A stretch of 64,000 nt of DNA from positions 145,375,536-145,439,535 of the forward strand of contig CM043699.1 of the NCBI GenBank assembly GCA_023935145.1, in the 5' to 3' direction. Positions within the stretch are counted from its first letter, which is position 1. The number at the start of each line of letters is the position of its first letter. The translations under genes and the position numbers were made by a program. This document shows, in pieces, positions 24,421 to 34,694 of the stretch. This DNA comes from Bretschneidera sinensis (lineage: Eukaryota > Streptophyta > Magnoliopsida > Brassicales > Akaniaceae). The notes below the pieces were generated by a model. The model searched no databases. It saw nothing but the letters and a program-made list of their open reading frames with translations, and was not told the origin of the DNA.

Positions 24421-25951
24421 TGGATTGATGCCATAAATGAGGAGATTAAGTCCATGAAGGACAATGACATGTGGGATCTTGTCCTATTACCAGAAGGTAT
24501 GAAACCCATTGGTTGCAAATGGATATTTAAGACCAAGAGGGATTCGAAAGACGATATGGAAAGGTACAAACTTGTCTTCTCGCTAAGGGCTTTACACAGA
24601 AAGAAGGCATCGATTATAAAGAGACTTTCTCTCTGGTTTCTTTGAAGACTCTTTCAGGACTATTATAGTATTAGTGGCACATTTCGATCTTGAGCTACAT
24701 CAGATGGATGTAAAGACAACGTTTCTCAATGGTAACATTGACTAGACGATCTATATGGTGCAACCAGAAAACTGTGTGTCGGGAGACCCAAAGAGTATGG
24801 TTTGCAAACTTAAGAAATCCATCTATAGGCTCAAGCAAGCATCTCGATAATGGTATTTCAAGTTTCATCAATTGATCATCTCGTTCGGTTTTAAGATGAA
24901 TTTGGTCGATGATTGCATATACTATAAGTTCTGTGGGAGCAAGTATAATTTTCTAGTTTTATATGTCGATGAAATTTTGCTTGCCAGCAACGATATAGGC
25001 TTATTGCACTAAACCAAGAGATTTCTAGCTAAGAATTTTGAGATGAAAGATCTTGGTGATGACTCTTTTGTATTAGGCATAAAGATGCACCGGGATCGCT
25101 CTCGGGGTATTCTTGGATTATCATAAAAGAGTTATATCGAACAAGTTCTCAAGAGATATAGCATACAGGATTTCAAACCAGGTAATACCTCTATGGCAAA
25201 GAGAGACAAGTTTAGTATTAATCAGTGCCCTAAAAATGATTTTGAGGAAAAGGAAATGCAAAAGATTCCTTATACGTCAGCAGTAGGAAGTCTTATGTAT
25301 GCTCAGATTTGTACGCATCCGGATATTGCATACATTGTTGGGATGTTGGGTAGATATTTAAGTAATCCAGGAGTAGACCATTGGAAAGCAACCAAACGGG
25401 TCTTGCGGTACTTACAGAGAACAAAAGGCTACATGCTCACGTATCGGAAGTCAAATCAGCTTGAGATCATTGGGTATACTGACTCTGATTTTGCTGGATG
25501 CCAAAATAGTATGAAATCTATGTCGGGCTATGTTTACCTGCTAGCTGGAGGTGTTGTCTCTAGGAAGAGTGCTAAACAGTCTCTTATAGCCTCTTCTACC
25601 ATGGTGGCAGAGTTCATAGTGTGTTATGAGGCATCCAATCACGGAATATGGCTGTGAAATTTTGTCATAGGGCTGTATATTGGACGGTATTGAAAGACCA
25701 CTCAAGTTATTTTGTGACAATAAGTCAGCAGTTCTATATTCTAATAACAATAGGAGCTCGACGAAGTCAAAGCATATAAACATCAAGTTCCTAGTTGTTA
25801 AAGAAAGAGTTCAGAGTGGATAGTTGTCTATAGAGCACATCGGTACAAACTCCATGATTGCGGATTCGTTTACTAAGGGATTGCCACCCAACGTGTTTCA
25901 TGAGCACACTGCTCATATAGGTATCATGTCATTTGAGGGTATTCAGTTTTA
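24421..25951 (+). pseudogene. Copia reverse transcriptase and RNase H
   Basis: The reverse transcriptase starts with WIDAINEEIKSM (about 24421) and keeps GCKWIFKTKRDS, but has lost its frame near 24590. The active-site motif YVDD reads YVDE at 24962-24973, so one metal-binding Asp is gone as well. The RNase H part (25193-25657) keeps YTDSDFAGC and SGYVYLLAGG, then breaks. The last recognisable block is ADSFTKGLP near 25858, followed by the usual end of a Copia Pol. Confidence 0.87.
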
Positions 25952-26014
25952 GTGGGAGTTTGTAATTTTATATGTTTTTCTGATATAGGCATATTTTCAG
26001 TTATTTCAGTTTAT

Positions 26015-26134
26015 GGATATTTTAAAGTTATTTTCTGCAGAAATAAAATTTTGGTTTATTTACACTCTGCTTTCGATTATTTTAAAGTTATTTTCTGTAG
26101 AAATAAAATTTTGGTTTACTTACACTCTGATTTT
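26015..26134 (+). repeat. 60-bp tandem duplication upstream of the Copia 3' LTR
   Basis: Two units of exactly 60 bp (26015-26074 and 26075-26134), sharing attttaaagttattttctg. They lie between the end of Pol and the polypurine tract and differ at only about six positions. Confidence 0.9.
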
Positions 26135-26431
26135 GGTATGGATTGATCTCACTAAGGCTTAAGGGTGGACCAGTTGGATATAGGCATGTTAAGATCACAT
26201 TGCATGAAATTTCCATGCTACACATCCACATCATGATCCATGTCATTCAGTTGTATTGGCATACGTGACCATTGATGGGTCGAGTTATGAAAGATGTAAC
26301 GAAGGTCGCTTTGATCCTATGTTGGTATGATTGATGAACCGGATTGGTTATAGATACATTTCAGTAATGACAGCAAAGTAGAGCTCCTATGATTATTGTT
26401 TTACAATGCATAATTTTAAAGTTACACATAT

Positions 26432-26447
26432 AGCCCAAGTGGGAGAT
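26432..26447 (+). other. Polypurine tract of the Copia element
   Basis: The sequence agcccaagtgggagat directly precedes the TGTTGGAT of the 3' LTR, as is usual in plant Copia elements. Confidence 0.85.
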
Positions 26448-26943
26448 TGTTGGATCCTTAATCCAACATTGGGCTTATATGTGAATAATTATGTGTTGTA
26501 TACTGCCATATAAGGTTAAGTCCATTTAAAGTGATCTACTAAGGTTTAGATAATTTGGGCTTTAATGTATCTAACAGGGTGTGGGCCTTTAATGTGTAGA
26601 GACTTAAGGGTAATTTTTATTTTTATGATGGGCTAAAATAGAAATTCTAAAAGATAACAAGGAAGTTATCTATTAATAATTGTTATGGTCCCTAGATCAC
26701 ACATATTATTATTATTATTCTATTCTTTGACATCCCATCATCAGAGAGAGAGCAAGAGAAAACAAAAGATTCTCTAAGAGAACGTGTTGATCTGGAAGAC
26801 ATAACGCACGACTCTAGAGAGTAATTGATTGTCATGGATTCAGGTATGCTTCCGCATATTAATCTGTTCATTCTTAGTGATTTAACATGAATGTTTTCTG
26901 GATTTTGAGAGATGTTTTACATCCAAAGTTATATTTTCTAACA
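26448..26943 (+). repeat. 3' LTR of the Copia element
   Basis: 496 bp, with the same termini as the 5' LTR and shorter (TTA)n and (GA)n runs. The target duplication CCCCA follows at 26944-26948. Confidence 0.95.
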
Positions 26944-26948
26944 CCCCA

Positions 26949-28085
26949 CACACCAACGGGCCCTTGGGATTCGTCAGCCGCACAAAGTTTATTTTTCCTT
27001 TCGAATTCTTTTAAATGTTAAAAAATTCTATATTTTAATTAGTTTTTGAGAATATTTAGAAGCATTTTGATCCAAATTAATTTAGACACAATGCTAAGTT
27101 GTTAAGTTAGACACAATGTTAAGTTAATTTAGACGTCTCTTTCTTCTCTTTGTTTTCCTAGCTTATTTTATATCTCAATTTAAATGATAAAATCATATTA
27201 TTTTCGGAAAGAAACAAATAGATTCTAGAAGTTTCGCATATGTATCTATTTTATCCCTCGATTTTTAATTTGTGTTCATTTGACATATTAAAACCTAATT
27301 TCTTTCAATTAGATTTTTCCATCAAAATTCATCCATGATTTTGATTAATTTAAATGAAATGAAATTTTAAATGAATAAGTGAATGGTTCCAAAATGATCT
27401 TATGAATAAAATGATTCAATTGGATAAAAAATCATATTTAACAAAATTATATAAACATGTACAAATCAAAAACCTGAAAAAGGAAATAAACACATGTGAA
27501 TCGAGGGTCTAGTCATCTTTTTTCCCAATCATCTTTCATTTCTTTTTCGTAGCCTAGAAAAGCAATAACATGTCTCCCACTATTAAGAAAGGCATCAAAG
27601 TTTTGGATAAAGATGGTAATCGTGTCTACTTTAGTACCAAAACTAGTTTTGGTATGTTTTTTCCCCCAACTAAGGCTGACTCTTAAGTTAAAATCAAGCT
27701 TTTTTTCCTCACTCATCAATATTCAAGACGGATTGTTCTAGAGTCAAAATTTATATTTTTGACAAAAATCATGAAAAAAATAATATAAATTAGAATTTAG
27801 TAAACAATAAATAATATTCTGACTTAAAGAATCCGTGTGGAAAAGATAGAACCAGACACCACATGTGAGGTACATTCTTGAGGTCCAAACTATGAGAATT
27901 TATGGATAAAGTTTTAATGTTAATCCATGCATACTCTTAATTTAATCTCATCATATGCATATGACATTAGATTATGATGTATGCAACAACACTAATTATA
28001 TTATTGTTGTAAAATATAAGCATGGTCAGACTGTCAAGTTCATTCAACATGAGTCTCAAGGAGAAATTGTTATGTGTTGCTGGTC
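26949..28085. other. Gene-free AT-rich spacer
   Basis: Nothing coding or repetitive was recognised. Confidence 0.4.
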
Positions 28086-28265
28086 TATGTAGTGTTATCA
28101 TTTATCCATTAGCAATATGAAAAATTGAAGTGGTAATTTAAAAGAATTCGAGTGGTAATTTCAAAAAACTCGAGTAGTATCAATATGTTGTGTTACCACT
28201 CGAATTCCTTTTGAATTACCACTTGAATTCTTCATATTACCAATGAGCAAATGGTAACGCTGCAT
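28086..28265. mobile_element. 180-bp hairpin MITE
   Basis: Arms of about 72 bp are inverted copies of each other, around a loop of roughly 35 bp. The left arm has gaattcgagtggtaattt and the right arm has the inverted counterpart. The outer ends are tgtagtgttatca and, inverted, atgcagcgttacca, with TA next to each end. A transcript would fold into a long near-perfect hairpin. A small MITE is the simplest reading; a source of small RNA is possible. Confidence 0.65.
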
Positions 28266-28379
28266 ATTGTTAGGAACACCCAATAATTTTTTAGTCTCAA
28301 AACAAAAAATAGAGAGAAGCAACCAAATTATTGGAGTGAAGAGTTTTTACTGGTTTTTACTGTAATATTTATTCTATGA

Positions 28380-28550
28380 GAGCCTGTTTGGTTAGAGGTA
28401 TTAAGGTGAGATTTGACTTATAAATCATACATGAATAGTTTATCATACATTTGATTGGAAGGTTTACTATTCATGTGAAATTAGGGTGTGAAATTAGGGC
28501 GGGATAAAGTTAGTATTAATCCACCATTTTTGTCACTTCTCCTATGGAAT
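28380..28550. repeat. Terminal part of a Tourist/PIF-like MITE
   Basis: The sequence gagcctgtttggttag, followed by catgaatagtttatca, matches the inverted right end of the element at 55990-56837. The rest runs into a (TTA)n-rich region and cannot be followed. Confidence 0.45.
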
Positions 28551-28604
28551 AGAATCTATTCCATCTATTGGGGACTAAACTTTTTTTTCTTTCTTTTTTC
28601 ACTT

Positions 28605-28900
28605 TTGAATAATAATAATAATAATAATTTATTATTATTATTATTAAAGTAAATATAACAATAATAATGAAAAAACAATAATTATTATTATCATATTAAA
28701 TATAATAATATTTAATATTGTTATTGTTATAATTATAATTATTATTATTACTATTATTATAATAAAAATAATAGTTATAGTTATATTAATTATTATAACA
28801 GATAATAATAATTAATATTATTAGAGTAATAAGTATACGAATATATTAATATTATATTTATTGTTTTATTATAATAATAATAATAAAATTTTGGTTGTGA
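28605..28900. repeat. TTA/TAA microsatellite cluster
   Basis: Several interrupted runs of taa and tta triplets in both orientations make up most of this stretch. Confidence 0.8.
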
Positions 28901-30978
28901 AGAAATTAAAGATCGTGAAGGATGATGAAAATTAATAAAATATTTTGATATTAAAAAATTAATAATTATAATAATAAAAATATCCGTACTATAACCAAAT
29001 TAAAAAATTTGATTAACCGTATTTCCGATTTGGTTTCCAAATTATTTTGGTTCGATAACCATTATCGGATAGTGTTACCCACCCTTAGTGATGGTTTGCA
29101 ATGCACTGGTTATCTATCTCAATTCTCAATCATTAAAGGAATTGAGTTATAGTCAGTCTATGCTTCTGGTTGTAAATGAAGGCCCCCTGTGTTTTCCACT
29201 AGCTATCATGAAGATTCCCTGATCGATCTTTGTAAGCATTTGACTAACCCTTGAAGATAGACCATCTTTAACTTCTTTAATTTATTGTCATGAAATAATG
29301 AGAAAAAAGAGAGGTAGATACAGTCGAAATTAATTGGCAAATGCAACCATAATTGTTACCATTAATGCTCAATTGGAATTACCTCCCTTGGTTTTGGGGA
29401 GTCTTCTGCCCTTATCATACCTCTCTCCACTTAATTATTTTTTGTTTAGTCTAATCACAACTTCAATAAGGAGTGATCATGTCAGAGATATTTGGTTGTT
29501 TTTATGAACATTTACATTATTTAATTCATTAATTATAAGTGTTCATTTCCAAGATAATAGTTATACAAAAATCAATTTTTATTAAAAAAATTGAATTTAT
29601 AGTGTTTAAGTGGGAAACTAATGAATCTGGTCAAGTTTTACAAACAATGAATTAAAAATATTTGTTTTTTTAACTGATTTTGTTTTACATGTTTATATTC
29701 GTGTTTTAAAAGATGAAAAATGAATTAAAAATGATTATTGATAAAAAAAATTTATTTAGATAAAAAAAATGATTCAAACCGAATACAAATCGAATCTTAC
29801 ATGAGTTAATGAATTCAAACTAAAAAAATTATTTTAATAAAATTAATTTTTTATATTCACCTTTATATTTTAATAAAAAAATAACAAATACAAAATAAAA
29901 ATAACTCAACCTGCAATGAAGTAGTAACTTGTGAAAAAAAGTTAGATATCAATGCCCATTTGGCCATTTGCGTTATTGCGTATATAGTCGCAATTACTCT
30001 AAACCATAATGACAAAAACGACTGCGTTGGAAACTGTACAAAGTCAAGTCACCAAAAACATTTCTTGAGTATTAAAAGGCATTAAAGCAATTGTCGCTCA
30101 TCTTGCGTGCTTACAGCACAGTCTAATTATTGCAAAATTCAAATCCCAATGCCTATCTTTTAACCACCAAAAATGCATTCTTCTCAAAATCTGCCTAAGG
30201 TTTTTGACCAAACTCTCCCAATTGCTTTGGCTCTTTTACACTGTACCTTTTCCATAACCAATAAATTTTTTGTCATGTCTACATAGAAGCTTACAAATAC
30301 ATTAATTTCTACATTAAAAAAATTCACATTTTGTCTTTTGTTTTTAATGTTTAAAATAAAAATAAAATGTAATCTTTTTATTCATTTTCAATAAAAACTT
30401 ATTTGAATAATAATTATTTAAATTTTTGTTCTTATATTTATATATATTATAATATTAATTAAGATTACAAATCAATGAATGAAAACTTATTATTCATTTT
30501 TAATTTTGAAAACATTTTTTAAAAACTATTAATCAAGCATACAACATTTTCACTTTGGTATCTGTTTGTTTTATACAACATTTGCTATTAGATATGCATC
30601 AACTTTTGGTATAAACAATGTCCCCAAGAGATAACCAAAACCCAATTAAAAAAAAAAACAGAAGTAACAAAAACGATTTGGATTCAATCAGAACAAACGC
30701 ACATGGAGCACACGTGAGTTGAAGCTTCCATTCCAACTTACTCGACAGTTTTGCTTTCTTAAACAAATTACTCCACATATGATACTACATATCAGCAAAT
30801 TACAAAAAAAAAAAAAAAAAAAAAACAGTTGTATTTGTTGCCAAAATTATATTTCAATCAAAATGTTCATAGCTACATGCATACATCGATCGATTCACTT
30901 AAAATAAAGAGAAAAGCACATTTTGATGATGTTGATACAGAGAAGATGTTACTACTAATATATAATAATCATGATGAG
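28901..30978. other. Gene-free region downstream of the OVATE gene
   Basis: AT-rich, with a poly-A run of about 22 at 30805-30826. No gene, RNA or transposon end was recognised. Confidence 0.4.
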
Positions 30979-31557
30979 CTAGAAGCCACGTGAGTTGCAT
31001 CTGATAGAAGAAGCAGACTTATTATTACGGAGTGAGAAGACCCCGTCCCAGATCTCAGAGAAAGCTCTAATGATAATCCCATGATGATAGGGAGAGTTAA
31101 GCTGCAAGAAGCAATTGAGGAGCTCCTTGAGATCATCTTTGGAATAAATCTCCTTCTCCAATATCATCTGCAGCATCGAATGCCTGAAATCGAAGTATGG
31201 GTCATCTGATTCCTTCTCTACGGCCAAGCTCTCTCCACCCACACGGCCGAATCCTCGTACCGTAGGACTCTGGTGGGTGGTCGTGTCCCACAAGTACTGG
31301 CCGGGTGATGACGTATTCGGCTTACTCTCGCAGTACTTATGATTGGTTTTGTTGGATGAAGTTGATGAAGAGTAGTAGAGATCATTATTATTCAGGTTTT
31401 GGTAATTAGTAGTAGTAGTTGGTGGTTTGTTGGGTTTTGGTTTTGGGTTGAAAATTTTTGAGAGGTTTGGTTTCTTGCAGCTGCTGCAGCCTAAGTTCAC
31501 TGACACTGTGTTTAGGATTAGCTGCTTCTTCTTCTTCTTATAATTGCTGGTCGACAT
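30979..31557 (-). CDS. OVATE family protein (OFP6/OFP8-like)
   Basis: This is an intronless gene for a 192-residue protein. OVATE family proteins are plant-specific nuclear transcriptional co-repressors that bind TALE homeodomain proteins and also act with TRM proteins on cell shape; they influence organ form and secondary wall formation. The OVATE domain (DUF623) occupies about residues 114-174, with DDPYFDFRHSM, then LKELLNCFLQLNSPYHHGII and AFSEIWDGVF. The N-terminus has GCSSCKKPNLSKIF, seen in the OFP6/7/8 subgroup, and a Lys-rich run (KKKKK, residues 7-11) that could be a nuclear signal. The middle is low-complexity Pro, Thr, Asn and Ser. The start is the first ATG after a GA-rich leader. 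The frame is intact and the length is normal for the subgroup. The exact paralogue cannot be named without a tree. Confidence 0.92.
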   Translation of the reverse strand: MSTSNYKKKKKQLILNTVSVNLGCSSCKKPNLSKIFNPKPKPNKPPTTTTNYQNLNNNDLYYSSSTSSNKTNHKYCESKPNTSSPGQYLWDTTTHQSPTVRGFGRVGGESLAVEKESDDPYFDFRHSMLQMILEKEIYSKDDLKELLNCFLQLNSPYHHGIIIRAFSEIWDGVFSLRNNKSASSIRCNSRGF

Positions 31558-31566
31558 TGTTGAGAA

Positions 31567-31588
31567 AGAGAGAGAGAGAGAGAGAGAT
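31567..31588 (-). promoter_or_regulatory. GA/CT microsatellite in the OVATE gene leader
   Basis: A CT run on the minus strand, 10-30 bases before the ATG. CT-rich leaders are common in plant genes and are bound by BPC proteins in some; a regulatory role here is inference only. Confidence 0.5.
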
Positions 31589-31766
31589 TGCTTTGAGAGT
31601 GGGGGATCGATGAGGCAAGCAAGTGAGAAAGTTAGAAAGAGTGAGAGGAGAATTCCTCTCTATAAAGCGTGCATATGTGAGCAAGGAGGGTCCATTGACG
31701 TGGTGCTGGTTAATTACTCTTAGTTATTTTGACAATGTGATCTCGACCGTAGTTGTTTGGCAGATT

Positions 31767-31780
31767 CATTTTATTTATAA
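31767..31780 (-). promoter_or_regulatory. Candidate TATA box of the OVATE gene
   Basis: Minus-strand ttttttataaataa, about 210 nt upstream of the ATG. It is the best TATA match in the near upstream region and would give a leader of about 180 nt. There is no independent evidence for it. Confidence 0.35.
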
Positions 31781-31789
31781 AAAAGCATT

Positions 31790-33160
31790 TTCTTTTACAA
31801 AAACACCAGGAGTACTGAGGAGGATAACCATATATAAGGAGGTATTTTGGTAATTGCGTAGGGATTAATTACTCGTCTAATGAATACTGTTAAGGAGAGT
31901 AGTGAGGATAGAAAGTTCTAAGATGAGTATTTTAAGGGGATGTTAATTAAGTAATGAGACTGACAGTAAGGAATGGTATGGGGAATTGACTTATTTGGTT
32001 ATGTTAGCACAACATGATCGGTTTTCATCCTTCAGAAGTATCCACTACTACTCATCTTATTTTTTTGTTAAATCATAAATATATACCTCGAGGTTGTCGC
32101 TAATTACAATCATCACGTGCTAAGGATTGAAAGGGCAATTTAGTCTTTGTAATGTTTTCCGTTAACTAAATTAACATATGGGATGTGATTGTCATTTTTT
32201 TTTATAAAAAACTTGAGATTTAATTGCAATTAAAAGTAAATTCGATGAATGTAGTTATAATTTATTTTTTTTAATATTTGTTTTATTTGAACAAGAATGT
32301 TTGGTGGGTAGAGTTTATGAAATGGTTTTTTCTTAGTGATTTTTGTTATTAAAAATTTGAAGTTCTTTCAAAAAATCTGTTTTAACCGATGTTTTATCAA
32401 ATCCTAAACAATTTATAACTTTATTACTGTTTCAAACTGTTTTAAAAGCCATAAACTAAACTATAAATGGTTTCTATTGTTAGTTCAAAAAAGACATTAT
32501 TAACTGATATTTATATAAAAAAATTTAGAATAAAAAATGAATTCAATGACATTTTGATAAAATTCAAAAATATTTTTAATTAGAGTAAATTAACTTATCA
32601 AGTATTGATTTTTAGTAATGTCATATTATCTACTTGGTTTAGAATTTCATTTCACCAACTTTCAAATTTTGATTTTTTTTTTCTGGCAGAAAAATGTTGA
32701 TTTTGTTTTTTCTTTCCTCTTAAAAGTATTGTAATAAATGGAACCATTACTGATTTAAAGATGTAAGGTTAAAAAATAAGAAAGAAATCATTCAATATAA
32801 AAGAAACAAATTTTAAGTGAGCTTTGAGCTAAATCACACCAATAATTCTTTTATCAAATTGATATTCAGAATATCAATTTCGTCAAATAAATTTCAAAGT
32901 TTCATTTGATCCAATTAAATTCTCTGTTAACTCTTCTTTAACTTTGTTAGTTTTTGTTATGTAAGATGATTACTTTGAGTGAATTATTTAATCATTTTAA
33001 ATGTACGTTTTGAGTGTCAAAATATTTTTATCTTTTTCTCATTTTTATTTAATAAAGTGAAAAAAAAATGAGAGATGAGGTGAGAGTCAAAAAGAGGTAA
33101 GTTAGTGTTTTCAAAATACAAGAGTAGGTGTCCCGGACACGATGGGAGAGAAACCGAATG
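31790..33160. other. Gene-free region upstream of the OVATE gene
   Basis: AT-rich. No coding or repeat feature was recognised; it may contain distal promoter elements. Confidence 0.35.
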
Positions 33161-33164
33161 AAGC

Positions 33165-33970
33165 AAACGGAATAAAGCAATTCTCCTACCTTGTGTGAAC
33201 CTAATAGGAAAAATCAAGTAGAGCTAATAAATAACAAGTTGCCAAATTTAGCAAACAAGGCAACAATATCACACAAATAACATCATATTTTTAATGTTGA
33301 AAACCTCTCCGATGCGGACAGTAAAAACCACGGGACGAAATCCACCAAAAACTTCCGCTATCAATAAATAATGGGTAATACACAATTGTCCTCATAGTTA
33401 ATAAACTAAAGGCATACATAAGTACAAATCATCAAGAACATAAAAATCCTTGGCAAATATCATCAACCATATGAACTCCAATAAGAGAAAGTCTGAAAAA
33501 ATCTCACCAAAAGTAAGAGGCAGTGGATGTGATGCTTCAGGTCTGGTTAGAGGACTTCAAATAGCAATCACACTGTTCAGAATGTAGAACCGTGTGTTGT
33601 GAACATGCGGTCAAAATCTCAACTCAATCAAGATTTTGCAACAGCTCCAAAGCCAGAAAATTTATGCACTTTTCTCTTTGTTTTTCGGCTGCACTTTTTT
33701 TCTCTCTATCTTTTTCTAATCAGCAGCCCTAGGAATATTCATATCTCATCACTAACATGGCTCATCCATATAGGCTTCTAGACATTCATATGAGCATAAA
33801 AACAAATTATCTAAAACTTACCAATAACAAAAATTGGACCATCCTTCCACATAAGAGGGAAACTCAATCCCACAACGCCAAGTCTCAAGGCGTAAAATGC
33901 CATCTCTTTGGTTTTTGATATACTGAATAAAAAACAAGTACAAGACTTCAATCTTAGATTTACCCTAAAC
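33165..33970 (-). repeat. Probable Copia LTR or leader fragment
   Basis: On the minus strand the block around 33297-33345 reads like the U5 of many plant LTR elements: ccgtggtttttac, then a gap, then tccgcatcggagaggtttt. Upstream lies a long, non-coding, transcribed-looking region. No primer site, paired LTR or coding domain adjoins it, so it is called a solo or truncated LTR with caution. Confidence 0.4.
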
Positions 33971-34694
33971 CTCACCCTACCCTTAGTCCCTTACCGGGCA
34001 AAAGCTTTAGTGGCAATAATTTCATCTCTTTTATCTCGTTTCCGTTATTTAATTTTTTTGATTAAAAAAAATTATGATTTATAAGAAAAACATCAATCCT
34101 CTTCAATTTTTTTTCTCTCATTTTCTCTTCCATTAGTAATCCAAAATATTTTTTTTCCTACTAGTGAATTTTTTTAGTGGCAATGTTGCTAGTGAATTTT
34201 TTTTTCCAGAGAATTTGGGTTCACTTCTCCATATAATTAAAAGGCAATAAATGGTCGGTCAAATGACAGATTCATCCCTAGTAATTTTCCTTTTTTCTTT
34301 CTTGGGTAGATGACTCAACCCGAGTAACGTAATTGAAGAGCCAAGTAGAACAGTAGATTACCTTCTTTTCTTCCTTCTTTCACAAAGTCTTAAACAAATA
34401 ATGATAGTAAGCAAATCAACTGGCTTATCGTAAAAGTGCAGAGTTTTTTCTCCCAAGTTATCCATATCACCATATTAAAAGCTACAAATATATAGAAATG
34501 GGGAATCGTTCGAAATACGATTAAGGATTAATAAACTCATCAAAGAATTACAAAACAATAAAATATAGCTAGTTTCAAATGTCATTACAAACAGAAGGAA
34601 GTTGGTTTAAATTTAACAGCAATCCAATTCCCCTCAATAACTTAAGGAACAAAATGATTGCAATTTAAAAATGCAGCAAGAACTTAATCTATCC
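33971..34694. other. Intergenic and 3' flank of the hydrolase gene
   Basis: No gene was recognised. The last 100-200 bases before 34695 should contain the 3' UTR of the minus-strand hydrolase gene. Confidence 0.4.

Larger units (their letters stand above)
20464..26943 (+). mobile_element. Full-length, decayed Ty1/Copia retrotransposon
   Basis: LTRs of 505 bp (20464-20968) and 496 bp (26448-26943) begin TGTTGGAT and end TCTAACA. The flanking 5-bp duplication is CCCCA at 20459-20463 and 26944-26948. A tRNA-Met primer site follows the 5' LTR, and a polypurine tract precedes the 3' LTR. Gag, protease, integrase, reverse transcriptase and RNase H occur in the Copia order, but many stops and frameshifts make the element inactive. 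By eye the LTRs differ at about 35-40 of 490 aligned positions (7-8 percent), so it is older than the Athila-like insertion. Confidence 0.95.

Noticed and set aside
33958..33990. Telomere-like cctaaacc and ccctaccc motifs
   Set aside because: Only isolated, imperfect units occur; there is no array.
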